Shown one piece after another: positions 1-6,564 of a DNA stretch of 8,964 bases (within the stretch, counting starts at the first letter, position 1; each line of letters starts with the position of its first letter). Made by a program: the position numbers and the translations under genes. The DNA lies in NCBI GenBank assembly GCA_900547565.1, contig URHI01000079.1, positions 1 through 8,964 of the forward strand. Direction: 5' to 3'. The DNA is from an uncultured Eubacteriales bacterium. GTDB lineage: Bacteria; Bacillota; Clostridia; Oscillospirales; CAG-272. The notes below the pieces were generated by a model. The model ran no database searches. It was not told the DNA's origin and was given only the letters and a program-made list of their open reading frames with translations.

Positions 1-10
1 CCGGAGCCAT
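1..10 (-). CDS. Possible first codons of the next operon gene (rbfA would be usual), cut by the window edge
   Basis: On the minus strand an ATG at 10-8 begins Met-Ala-Pro, 46 bases after the infB stop. In Firmicutes rbfA normally follows infB, and many RbfA proteins begin Met-Ala. However, there is no Shine-Dalgarno sequence upstream (only AT-rich TTTAAGATTTAAATA) and only three codons are visible. The call therefore rests on conserved gene order alone. Confidence 0.2.
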
Positions 11-56
11 TATTTAAATCTTAAATCATACCAGACCGAGCCGTCAATACTATGCC

Positions 57-2972
57 TTACTGCTCGATCTCCTCCATGACATACGCCTCGAGTATGTCAC
101 CGACCTTGAGATCGCTGAAGCGCTCAAGTCCGATACCGCATTCGTATCCGGCGGCAACCTCGCGGACATCGTCCTTGAAGCGGCGGAGAGATGAGATCTT
201 GTCCTCAAACACCACCACTCCCGCGCGGACAACACGGATCTGCGCAGAACGCGTCACCTTGCCGTCCTGAACGTACGAACCGGCAATAGTGCCGACGTTC
301 GGAACGTGAATCGTCTGACGCACCTCGGCGTGTCCCAGCAGATTTTCACGGAATTTGGGCGCCAGCATACCCTTCATAGCCGCCGTGATCTCCTCGATAC
401 AGCTGTATATGACTCGGTACGTGCGTATCTCCACATTCTGACGCTCTGCGCTGTCAAGCGCGCTCTTGTCCGGGCGCACGTTGAAGCCGACTATTATCGC
501 ATTTGAGGCGGCGGCAAACATAACGTCGCCCTCGGTAATACCGCCCGCCGCGGCGTGAATGACCTTGACCTTGACCTCGTCGTTTGAAATCTTCTCAAGC
601 GACGACTTGACCGCCTCGGCAGAGCCGCCGACATCAGCCTTGACAATGATATTGAGCACCTTGACGCCCTCCGAGATCTGGGCAAACAGATCGTTCAGAT
701 TTGCACGGGCATTGGCCTTGAACACTTCCTCCTTGGCCTTGTCACGGCGCTGGTCGGCCAGCATACGTGCCATTTTCTCGTCCTCGACGGCATTGAACTC
801 GTCTCCCGCGGAGGGCACCTCGGCAAGTCCGGTGATCTCGACCGGCACAGACGGCGTTGCCGCCTTGACTGTCTTGCCGTTGTAATCGGTCATAGCGCGG
901 ACGCGGCCGACAGCCGTACCCGCAATAACCACGTCGCCGTTGCGCAACGTACCGTTCTGAACCAGAACCGTCGCCACAGGGCCGCGTCCCTTGTCCAGCT
1001 TTGCCTCAATGACAATACCCTTGGCACGGCGGTTGGGGTTGGCCTTCAGCTCCTTGACCTCGGCAACCAGCAGGACGCTTTCAAGCAGGTCATCAATACC
1101 CTGCCCGGTCAGCGCCGAAACGGGAACGCATATGACGTCGCCGCCCCAAGCCTCGGGAACCAGATCGTATTTTGTAAGATCCTGCATTACATGGTCGGGA
1201 TTTGCCGACGGCTTATCCATTTTGTTGATGGCGACAATGATATCTACGCCCGCCGCCTTGGCGTGGTTTATAGCCTCGACCGTCTGCGGCATAATGCCGT
1301 CATCGGCCGCGACAACAAGAATCGCTATATCCGTAGCCTGCGCACCGCGGGCACGCATTGCCGTAAATGCCTCATGTCCGGGGGTGTCGAGGAAGGTAAT
1401 GTCCTTGCCCTTGATGCGGACACGGTAAGCGCCGATATGCTGTGTAATTCCGCCCGCCTCGCCGGAGGTCACATGCGTGTGACGTATGGCGTCGAGCAGT
1501 GAGGTCTTACCGTGGTCGACGTGTCCCATGACGCACACGACAGGTGCACGTTCGACAAGCTGTGAGGCATCGTCCTCCTGGTCGTCGAACAGCTTATCCT
1601 CAATGGTGACAACGACCTCACGCGTCACCTCGGCACCCAGCTCATCGGCAATAAGGTATGCGGTGTCGTAGTCAATGAACTCGTTGACCGTAGCCATCAT
1701 GCCCATGAGCATGAGCCGCTTGATCACCTCACCGACCGTAACCTTAAGACGTGACGCCAGCTCGGAAACACTTATCTCGTCCGGGATCGACACCTTGACG
1801 GGCTGCTTTTTGATTATTGTCTGCTTTTTAGGCTGGAAACGTCCGCGCCCCTGATTCTGGCGCTGTGACTGCTGATCGGAGTTCTTTTTCTTGACACGTT
1901 CACTGCCGCCGCGCATGTCGCGTATGGATTCCGGCACGATGTTGTCCAGCTTTTCGTCGTATTTGGACAGGTCAACGGTGGTTCCACGCGTGTCGACCAC
2001 ACGAGGCCCCGAGCCTTCTTTTTTGGGACCTTGGCCGCGGACTATGGGCTGAGCCTGGAAGGTATCGCGCGGCTGGCCTGCGCGTTCGGGCTTTCGCTGA
2101 CCCTGACCGGGCCGCTGACCCTGCTGGCGGTCGCCGTTATTACGGTCCTGACCTCCGAAGCCGGTGCGGCCGTTCTGCTGCTGGCCGGATGCGCGGTCAA
2201 AGCCGTTACGGTCGCCTGCCGGACGCTGCGAACGGTCAATGCCGCTGCGGTCACCACTGCTACGGTCGCTGCCGCCTCCCTGACGCGGCACAAGATTCTG
2301 GCGCTGCTGGCCGTTGTTGTTTGCGGAACGGTCCTGACGAGGCGACTGTCCCTGCGGATTGTCCCTGCGCGGCTGTTGACCCTGCTGATAGGTCTGCCCG
2401 GGACGGTTGTTGTTCTGGCGGTTGTCCTGCCGGCTGTCCTGGCGGCTGTCCTGACGCTGGTGATTATCCTGCGCAGGACGTTCCTGACGCACACCCTGAT
2501 TTGTATTCTGACGGCTGTCCTGACGCACCTCTGTCTTGGGAGCTTCGGCCTTGGGTGCTTCAGCCCTGGATGCCTCGGCTTTTGGTGCTTCGGCTTTGGG
2601 TGCCTCAGCCTTAGGTGCTTCAGCCTTGGGAGCCTCAGCCTTGGGTGCTTCAGCCTTGGGTACCTCGGCTTTGGGAGCCTCAGCCTTAGGTGCTTCAGCC
2701 TTGGGTGTCTCGGCTTTGGGTTGGTCTTCGGCCGGCTTCGGAGGGCGTGCGGTGGAAGGTATATATGTTATACCGTCAATATAGTCCTCAATATTTGATA
2801 TCTGGTTTGCCTTGGTAAGCTCGTCAAAAATATAATTGAACTCCTCGGCCTCCAGATTCTTCTGTGACTTGACCTCTATTCCCTTTTCACTGAGGAAATC
2901 AGTGAGGTCCTTGCCCTTCATACCGAGATCCTTTGCCAACTGATTAACTTTGAACTGCGGTGTAATTGCCAT
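57..2972 (-). CDS. infB: Translation initiation factor IF-2, with an expanded low-complexity linker
   Basis: IF2 is the GTPase that brings fMet-tRNA to the 30S subunit and promotes subunit joining. The protein has 971 residues, against about 700-900 in most bacteria. Seen in order: an IF2_N motif (about 4-55), a PKAEA-type pentapeptide array (85-149), a Q/R/N/D/G-rich stretch (150-310), a second IF2_N motif (about 396-450), the G domain (about 474-640), the beta-barrel domain II, domain III, and the C-terminal fMet-tRNA-binding domain (about 880-965). The GTPase motifs are intact: GHVDHGKT 483-490, GGIT 507-510, DTPGH 529-533, NKMD 583-586 and SAL 619-621. The ATG follows GGAGGG with 5 bases between. 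It lies 34 bases after ylxQ and is the last complete gene of the rimP operon. The extra length lies entirely in the linker between the two IF2_N motifs, so the catalytic part is ordinary. Shorter isoforms from internal starts, known in enterobacteria, are not evident here. Confidence 0.98.
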   Translation of the reverse strand: MAITPQFKVNQLAKDLGMKGKDLTDFLSEKGIEVKSQKNLEAEEFNYIFDELTKANQISNIEDYIDGITYIPSTARPPKPAEDQPKAETPKAEAPKAEAPKAEVPKAEAPKAEAPKAEAPKAEAPKAEAPKAEASRAEAPKAEAPKTEVRQDSRQNTNQGVRQERPAQDNHQRQDSRQDSRQDNRQNNNRPGQTYQQGQQPRRDNPQGQSPRQDRSANNNGQQRQNLVPRQGGGSDRSSGDRSGIDRSQRPAGDRNGFDRASGQQQNGRTGFGGQDRNNGDRQQGQRPGQGQRKPERAGQPRDTFQAQPIVRGQGPKKEGSGPRVVDTRGTTVDLSKYDEKLDNIVPESIRDMRGGSERVKKKNSDQQSQRQNQGRGRFQPKKQTIIKKQPVKVSIPDEISVSELASRLKVTVGEVIKRLMLMGMMATVNEFIDYDTAYLIADELGAEVTREVVVTIEDKLFDDQEDDASQLVERAPVVCVMGHVDHGKTSLLDAIRHTHVTSGEAGGITQHIGAYRVRIKGKDITFLDTPGHEAFTAMRARGAQATDIAILVVAADDGIMPQTVEAINHAKAAGVDIIVAINKMDKPSANPDHVMQDLTKYDLVPEAWGGDVICVPVSALTGQGIDDLLESVLLVAEVKELKANPNRRAKGIVIEAKLDKGRGPVATVLVQNGTLRNGDVVIAGTAVGRVRAMTDYNGKTVKAATPSVPVEITGLAEVPSAGDEFNAVEDEKMARMLADQRRDKAKEEVFKANARANLNDLFAQISEGVKVLNIIVKADVGGSAEAVKSSLEKISNDEVKVKVIHAAAGGITEGDVMFAAASNAIIVGFNVRPDKSALDSAERQNVEIRTYRVIYSCIEEITAAMKGMLAPKFRENLLGHAEVRQTIHVPNVGTIAGSYVQDGKVTRSAQIRVVRAGVVVFEDKISSLRRFKDDVREVAAGYECGIGLERFSDLKVGDILEAYVMEEIEQ
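2043..2525 (-). other. Q/R/N/D/G-rich disordered linker segment of IF2
   Basis: Residues 150-310 of IF2 consist mainly of Gln, Arg, Asn, Asp, Gly and Ser. Short imperfect motifs such as RQDSRQDSRQDN (around 173-184), GDRSGIDRSQRP and GQRPGQGQR occur. There are almost no hydrophobic residues, so this is very probably intrinsically disordered. Its composition differs sharply from the adjacent Lys/Glu/Ala/Pro array, so the linker has two chemically distinct blocks. Arg- and Gly-rich disordered segments often contact RNA; that role here is inference. Confidence 0.85.
2526..2720 (-). repeat. Tandem 15-base repeat in infB (13 PKAEA-type pentapeptides)
   Basis: Residues 85-149 of IF2 are 13 consecutive five-residue units, mostly PKAEA, with variants PKAET, PKAEV, SRAEA and PKTEV. 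On the plus strand the unit reads like ttgggtgcttcagcc with third-position changes. Bases 2590-2630 recur at 2665-2705 with about one mismatch, 75 bases (five units) apart, which points to block duplication rather than single-unit growth. Each unit is 15 bases, so any gain or loss stays in frame. The encoded segment alternates Lys and Glu and should be disordered or loosely helical. Confidence 0.93.
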
Positions 2973-3006
2973 ATAAACCCTCCATAATCATGTCTTGCGA
3001 CGCCGT

Positions 3007-3405
3007 TCAGCACACGGCGTTCAGCTTTTTTTCCACTGCCCGGCAGAGATTCTCGTCTGTTATCCCCACGGCGGCCAGCTCCCGGTTGCGTCCCAGCGCC
3101 CGTGCGAGCGTCAGTGCATCTACCGGAATCTTTCTGTGCTTGGTTTTATAGTATGTGCATTTGTCTGTCAGCTTTTTATGTGTGTTGTCCGACGTGCCTG
3201 CCGCCTCGATCACAAGCAGCGGGCAGTTGCCCGGTGTACGCTGACGCAGGGCCTCGCATACGCGGTCTGTGCCCATGATCAGCTTGCCGGCCTTTGCGCA
3301 CAGCCCCAGCATGCCCAGCAGCGAGGACAACCGACCTGCGTCGGTCTTCTCGGCCGCCTGCCCGGTCTGTCCGGACACCGGCTCTGTTTTATGATGCTCA
3401 CTCAT
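3007..3405 (-). CDS. ylxQ: L7Ae-family RNA-binding protein YlxQ
   Basis: This is a small protein (132 residues from the chosen start) of the L7Ae/L30e/S12e family. Bacterial members include YbxF and YlxQ, which are related to kink-turn RNA-binding proteins. The family core is visible: LLGMLGLCAKAGKLIMGTD, then THKKLTDKCTYYKTKH, then LGRNRELAAVGITDENL. The first 25 or so residues (EHHKTEPVSGQTGQ...) are polar, poorly conserved and probably disordered. I chose the ATG at 3405 because GGGAG lies 6 bases upstream; a longer GTG start at 3441 lacks a comparable site and would run further into ylxR. The chosen start overlaps the end of ylxR by 8 bases, implying translational coupling. Its position between ylxR and infB is the standard Firmicute arrangement. 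Its precise cellular role is not established. Confidence 0.93.
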   Translation of the reverse strand: MSEHHKTEPVSGQTGQAAEKTDAGRLSSLLGMLGLCAKAGKLIMGTDRVCEALRQRTPGNCPLLVIEAAGTSDNTHKKLTDKCTYYKTKHRKIPVDALTLARALGRNRELAAVGITDENLCRAVEKKLNAVC

Positions 3406-3715
3406 GCTTATCTCCCGTCGGACACCCGTCCGAGCCGTCACGTGCGGCTATCTCGCGCTCCAGCTCGTCGTACAGCTGCTCCGAAATGGGGCAACCGAGA
3501 CTGTGCTCAATGCGACGGGACTTGCGCGCCCGCTGAAAGCACCTGACGTCGGGGCAGATATACGCGCCGCGGCCTGACGCGCGGCCGTTGAAATCCAGCG
3601 ACACCGTTCCGTCCGGGGCACGGAGCACTCGGATAAGCTCACGCTTGGGGCGGTGGGCGTTACAGCCCAGACATTGCCGCTCGGGAATTTTCTTTTGCTT
3701 TACCGGCTGTTGCAT
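3398..3715 (-). CDS. ylxR: YlxR family RNA-binding protein (RnpM)
   Basis: A 105-residue basic protein of the YlxR (DUF448) family. The Bacillus subtilis member was renamed RnpM after it was found to bind and modulate RNase P. Family marks are the N-terminal PERQCLGCNAHRPKRELIRV (residues 11-30), the strand segment VSLDFNGRASGRGAYICP with GRGAY at 48-52, and the basic helix CFQRARKSRRIEHSL. Length is close to the usual 90-100 residues, with a short polar C-terminal tail (about 92-105). The ATG is preceded by GGAAGG a few bases upstream. The gene starts 27 bases after nusA and its end overlaps ylxQ, so it sits within the operon. Cysteines at 15 and 18 recall the CxxC seen in many members. RNA binding follows from the family, not from this sequence. 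Confidence 0.95.
   Translation of the reverse strand: MQQPVKQKKIPERQCLGCNAHRPKRELIRVLRAPDGTVSLDFNGRASGRGAYICPDVRCFQRARKSRRIEHSLGCPISEQLYDELEREIAARDGSDGCPTGDKHE
3412..3416 (-). promoter_or_regulatory. Shine-Dalgarno site that decides the ylxQ start
   Basis: On the minus strand GGGAG lies 6 bases before the ATG at 3405, inside the end of ylxR. The in-frame GTG at 3441 has only a weak GCGAG-like match about 13 bases upstream, so the downstream ATG is preferred. Confidence 0.7.
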
Positions 3716-3742
3716 GTAACCTTCCGCCTTTCGGTGATATGT

Positions 3743-4765
3743 TTATGATTTGATATCTATCTTGATGCCGGTCAGGCGGGCAGCCAGGCGGGCGTTCTGC
3801 CCTTCCTTGCCTATAGCCAACGACAGCTGATCCGCATCAACAATGACTCGGCAGGAGCGTTCGCCTGTCATCTCGACGCTGTTGACGGTGGCCGGTGCCA
3901 GCGCCGACGCCACATATTCCTCAGGCGACTCGCTGTACTTGACTATATCTATCTTTTCGCCTCTCAGCTCGTCTACTATGCCGGCAATACGCACGCCGTG
4001 CGCACCGATACATGCGCCGACGGGATCTACATCCGGCTCACGCGACATAACCGCGATCTTGGTTCTCGAGCCGGCCTCACGCGCTACGCCCTTGACAATA
4101 ACCACGCCGTCGGCGATCTCTGGTATTTCCAGCTCAAACATGCGGCGCACCAGTCCCGGATGTATACGCGACAGCGTAACCAGCGGTCCGCGCGACTCTT
4201 TGCTGACCTCAGTGATGAACACCTTGATCTTGTCGCCAACCGTAAAGGTCTCGCCCGGAATCTGCTCGCCCTTGACAAGCACCGCGTAGCTCGTGCCGGT
4301 CTCAAGCACCACATTTCCGGTGGTGGGATCGATCTTGCTTACTGTTGCGGTAATGATTTCCTCGCGCTTGCTTTCATACGCCTCCTGCATTACGCGGCGC
4401 TCCCCCTCGCGTATACCCTGAATTATAACGCTTTTGGCCGCGCCCGCCGACAGACGGCGGAAGTTCTTGGGCTTGACCTCGGTTTCCACCACCTTGCCCA
4501 CCGCATATCTTTTGCTTATGGCGCGTGCGTCTTCGAGCGAAATTTCGGTCTGGGGGTCGGTGACCTCCTCCACCACATCTTTCTGCTGAAAGACCTTTAC
4601 GTCCTCCTTTTCAGGATCAATGGACACGCGGACCTTGGTGTTTGCGCCGTACTCCTTTTTGTAGGCCGAAACCAAGGCGGCTTCTATTTTCTCGAGCAGG
4701 TATTCTCTCGGGATACCCTTTTCCTTTTCCAGAAGCTCCAGTGCCGCGAAAAACTCCTTGTTCAT
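3743..4765 (-). CDS. nusA: Transcription termination/antitermination factor NusA
   Basis: NusA binds RNA polymerase near the RNA exit channel and affects pausing, intrinsic termination and antitermination, including on rRNA operons. The 340-residue protein has the N-terminal polymerase-binding domain (about 1-125, starting MNKEFFAALELLEKEKGIP), an S1 domain (about 135-200) and two KH domains. The KH1 loop is GAHG at 254-257 (DPVGACIGAHGVRI) and the KH2 loop is GKEG at 319-322 (LSLAIGKEGQNARLA). It ends right after KH2 and lacks the C-terminal acidic repeats of E. coli NusA (495 residues), as usual in Firmicutes, and is slightly shorter than the B. subtilis protein. An AAAGGA site lies upstream of the ATG with a rather long spacing of about 12 bases. 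It follows rimP by 43 bases. NusA commonly feeds back on its own operon, which makes the hairpin in the operon leader relevant. Confidence 0.98.
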   Translation of the reverse strand: MNKEFFAALELLEKEKGIPREYLLEKIEAALVSAYKKEYGANTKVRVSIDPEKEDVKVFQQKDVVEEVTDPQTEISLEDARAISKRYAVGKVVETEVKPKNFRRLSAGAAKSVIIQGIREGERRVMQEAYESKREEIITATVSKIDPTTGNVVLETGTSYAVLVKGEQIPGETFTVGDKIKVFITEVSKESRGPLVTLSRIHPGLVRRMFELEIPEIADGVVIVKGVAREAGSRTKIAVMSREPDVDPVGACIGAHGVRIAGIVDELRGEKIDIVKYSESPEEYVASALAPATVNSVEMTGERSCRVIVDADQLSLAIGKEGQNARLAARLTGIKIDIKS

Positions 4766-4808
4766 GGCGGATCAATTTCCTTTCAATATTTATGTTTATC
4801 TTGTCGTT

Positions 4809-5270
4809 TTAATCGTCAAAATCGTAAACCGTGCGCACCTTTGACACGGCACTGCGCAAAATTTTGCGCCCATCGACCGTAATGCTGTCGGCGTCGTAGC
4901 CTTCAAGCGTACCGCAGATGGTTTTCTGCCCGTTTGGGTCAGGCGCGAAAAGCCGCACCTCAACGCGCTCGCCCAGGCAGGCATCAAAGTGAAAATCGTA
5001 TTTCAGCTCGCGCTCTATCCCCGGTGAGCTGACCTCGAGATAATAGGATTGGTCAATGGGGTCGGCCTCATCGAGCATTGGATCAATGGTGCGATGGAAG
5101 GCCTCGCAGTCATCGATATTGATCCCCTCAGGTTTGTCAAGCGTTATACGCAGCACCCGGCGTGCGCCCTCTCTGACAAATTCAACGTCCCACAGCGTAT
5201 ATCCCATGCTGTCGGCCACAGGGGCGACCAGCTCGCGCACGGTGGTGGCTACATTCTTACGGTTTGCCAC
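4809..5270 (-). CDS. rimP: Ribosome maturation factor RimP
   Basis: RimP binds the free 30S subunit and assists late maturation of the small subunit. The 153-residue protein has the normal family length. Diagnostic segments are MGYTLWDVEFVREG (22-35), LRITLDKPEGINIDDCE (40-56), IDPMLDE, and the signature YYLEVSSPGIERELK (76-90). The C-terminal part (about 95-150) fits the SH3-like domain. The start codon is GTG at 5270. It is well supported by AAAGGAG with a 6-base spacing, and the alanine-rich MANRKN start matches the family. It is the first gene of the minus-strand operon, directly after the leader hairpin and promoter, and precedes nusA by 43 bases, as in most bacteria. Confidence 0.97.
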   Translation of the reverse strand: MANRKNVATTVRELVAPVADSMGYTLWDVEFVREGARRVLRITLDKPEGINIDDCEAFHRTIDPMLDEADPIDQSYYLEVSSPGIERELKYDFHFDACLGERVEVRLFAPDPNGQKTICGTLEGYDADSITVDGRKILRSAVSKVRTVYDFDD

Positions 5271-5276
5271 AGACTT

Positions 5277-5283
5277 CTCCTTT
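5277..5283 (-). promoter_or_regulatory. Strong Shine-Dalgarno site for the rimP GTG start
   Basis: AAAGGAG on the minus strand lies 6 bases before the GTG at 5270. This near-perfect site supports the non-ATG start. It begins only a few bases after the leader hairpin ends, so the folded hairpin could affect ribosome access. Confidence 0.8.
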
Positions 5284-5287
5284 CAGA

Positions 5288-5321
5288 AATTAAGAGTGGG
5301 TCTCATGACCCACTCTCAATC
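5288..5321 (-). promoter_or_regulatory. Leader hairpin upstream of rimP (possible attenuator)
   Basis: On the minus strand the core is a perfect 10-bp stem (AGAGTGGGTC with GACCCACTCT; plus-strand bases 5293-5302 and 5307-5316) with a 4-base loop. Weaker A-U and G-U pairs extend it to about 14-15 bp. It is followed by a U-rich but interrupted tail (UUAAUUUCUG) and then at once by the rimP ribosome-binding site. It lies in the predicted 5' leader. It could be a weak terminator/attenuator or a hairpin that controls translation or RNA stability. Choosing between these is inference. Confidence 0.6.
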
Positions 5322-5343
5322 GTAATCTTCACAATACACATAC

Positions 5344-5372
5344 AGTATATCACACATTTGCCGCGATTGCAA
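5344..5372 (-). promoter_or_regulatory. Predicted sigma-A promoter of the rimP-nusA-ylxR-ylxQ-infB operon
   Basis: On the minus strand, -35 TTGCAA (5367-5372), a 17-base spacer and -10 TATACT (5344-5349) preceded by TGA, giving an extended -10 box. Transcription would begin near 5337, leaving a leader of about 65 bases that contains the hairpin at 5288-5321. No other comparably good match was seen between rimP and the divergent gene on this strand. Confidence 0.75.
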
Positions 5373-5390
5373 TAGTTTTTTGATATTTTC

Positions 5391-5413
5391 TCACTTTTTG
5401 ATAAAAAATGTGA
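5391..5413. promoter_or_regulatory. Imperfect dyad between the divergent promoters (possible operator)
   Basis: TCACTTTTT (5391-5399) and AAAAAATGTGA (5403-5413) form an inverted repeat around GAT, with a bulged base in one arm. It lies in AT-rich DNA upstream of both promoters, where a regulator could act on either side. No T-run follows on either strand in terminator position. It could equally be chance in AT-rich DNA. Confidence 0.3.
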
Positions 5414-5453
5414 CGATATTTTGTTAATTTGTGGCTCACATGGCCCATCCCGC

Positions 5454-5482
5454 TTGAAAATGAACCGGCGATATGATAAAAT
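5454..5482 (+). promoter_or_regulatory. Predicted sigma-A promoter of the plus-strand catabolic operon
   Basis: -35 TTGAAA (5454-5459), a 17-base spacer and -10 TAAAAT (5477-5482) preceded by TGA, again an extended -10 box. Transcription would begin near 5489. This makes the in-frame ATG at 5473 implausible because it lies within the promoter, and supports the start at 5515. Confidence 0.72.
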
Positions 5483-5500
5483 ATAGTAAAATAATTGCTG

Positions 5501-5506
5501 TGAGGT
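5501..5506 (+). promoter_or_regulatory. Shine-Dalgarno site for the GpsA-like gene
   Basis: TGAGGT lies 8 bases before the ATG at 5515 and downstream of the predicted transcription start. Together with the start of the Rossmann fold at residue 4, it fixes the start at 5515. Confidence 0.65.
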
Positions 5507-5514
5507 ACAAATCA

Positions 5515-6561
5515 ATGGCAACCGTAACAATCGTCGGCTCGGGCATGATGGGATCTGCCCTTGCCTTCCCCGCGCGCGAAAACGGGCACACCGTAAGACT
5601 TGTCGGCACACCGCTCGACAGCGAAATAATCGACACCTGCCGGGCAACCGGCCGCCACCCCAAGTTCACCGCCGACTTTCCCGCCGGCATCGGATATTAC
5701 CGGATAGAACAGCTGGACGAGGCGCTGGAGGGCGCCGACCTGGTCATCGGCGGTGTGTCCAGCTTTGGCGTTGACTGGTTTTCGGACTATGTCCTGCCAC
5801 GTCTCACACCCGGTGTTCCGCTGCTCACTGTCACCAAGGGGCTGTGGGACACGCCTGACGGCCGTCTGCTCACCTACCCTGACCTGTGGCAAAAACGGCT
5901 TGATGAGCTGGGGCTCCGGGTGCCGCTGTGCGCTGTAGGCGGTCCCTGCACAAGCTATGAGCTGGTGGCTCATGACCAGACAGAGGTGGCCTTCTGCGGC
6001 AGTGACATGAGCGTGCTGCGCAAGCTCAAAAGCATTATGGCAACTGACTATTATCACGTCAGCCTGTCGACCGATGTCACCGGTATCGAAAGCGCAGTCG
6101 CGCTCAAAAACGGTTACGCGCTGGGCGTTGCGCTGACTATTGGACTCAATCAGCGCCGCTTCGGACTTGACAGCGAGCTGCACTTCAATTCGCAGGCGGC
6201 CGTGTTCGGTCAGGCAGTGCGTGAAATGTCACGCCTGCTGGACTATCAGGGCGCGGGCACGCTGGACAATCTTGCAGTCGGCATCGGCGACCTGTACGTC
6301 ACGGTATACGGCGGTCGCACGCGGTTGATAGGAATACTGCTCGGCCGCGGCCTTGACATAGACCGGGCGCGGGCAGAGCTTAACGGCGTGACGCTGGAAT
6401 CTCTGGTAGTGTCGGTGCGTGTGGCACGGGCAATACGCGCCGCGGCAGCAGCCGGACGGCTGTCTCTTGACGACTTTCCGCTGCTGATGCACGTCGACGA
6501 CATTCTTACAAATAAGGCCGAGGCCGAACTGCCGTGGGAGAAATTCACGTTTGAGGTGTAA
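5515..6561 (+). CDS. Divergent GpsA-like NAD(P)-dependent dehydrogenase
   Basis: A 348-residue protein of the glycerol-3-phosphate dehydrogenase (GpsA) fold. The N-terminal Rossmann domain begins TVTIVGSGMMGSALA, with the GxGxxG dinucleotide motif at 8-13. Further family marks are HPKFTADFP (48-56), LLTVTKGL (103-110), GGPCTSYEL (142-150, where typical GpsA has a GPSFAKE-like segment), IESAVALKNGYALG (191-204) with the probable catalytic Lys198, and GDLYVTVYGGRTRLIG (258-273), matching the GD...RNR.FG region. The key lysine and arginine-rich substrate loop remain, but the 'GAGSWGTA' and 'PSFA' signatures are altered. The substrate may therefore not be glycerol-3-phosphate. It is the first gene of a three-gene operon and ends 3 bases before the isomerase gene. 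That context suggests oxidation or reduction of a sugar- or polyol-derived compound, possibly phosphorylated. Being the cell's biosynthetic GpsA is less likely but not excluded. Confidence 0.88.
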   Translation: MATVTIVGSGMMGSALAFPARENGHTVRLVGTPLDSEIIDTCRATGRHPKFTADFPAGIGYYRIEQLDEALEGADLVIGGVSSFGVDWFSDYVLPRLTPGVPLLTVTKGLWDTPDGRLLTYPDLWQKRLDELGLRVPLCAVGGPCTSYELVAHDQTEVAFCGSDMSVLRKLKSIMATDYYHVSLSTDVTGIESAVALKNGYALGVALTIGLNQRRFGLDSELHFNSQAAVFGQAVREMSRLLDYQGAGTLDNLAVGIGDLYVTVYGGRTRLIGILLGRGLDIDRARAELNGVTLESLVVSVRVARAIRAAAAAGRLSLDDFPLLMHVDDILTNKAEAELPWEKFTFEV

Positions 6562-6564
6562 CAC

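Noticed and set aside
14..49. Minus-strand TTGACG with a TATGAT-like box after infB, resembling a promoter
   Set aside because: The spacer to TATGAT is only 11 bases. The box at usable distance (TAAGAT) is weak and would start transcription almost on the possible ATG.
2526..2720. Regular repeats that might suggest a CRISPR array
   Set aside because: The units are contiguous 15-base coding repeats with no spacers, lying in frame inside infB.
2031..2798. Long plus-strand open frame (255 codons) opposite infB
   Set aside because: It is the antisense shadow of the low-complexity linker. The repeat lacks stop codons in several frames, and the hydrophobic Leu/Val/Ala product simply mirrors the Gln/Arg/Asn codons.
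3998..4882. Plus-strand open frame of 294 codons opposite nusA and rimP
   Set aside because: It crosses two well-supported genes and their gap, has no family signature and no clear ribosome site.
5473..5514. Upstream in-frame ATG that would extend the GpsA-like protein by 14 residues
   Set aside because: It lies within the predicted promoter and lacks a ribosome site. The Rossmann fold starts right after the ATG at 5515, which has TGAGGT in front.
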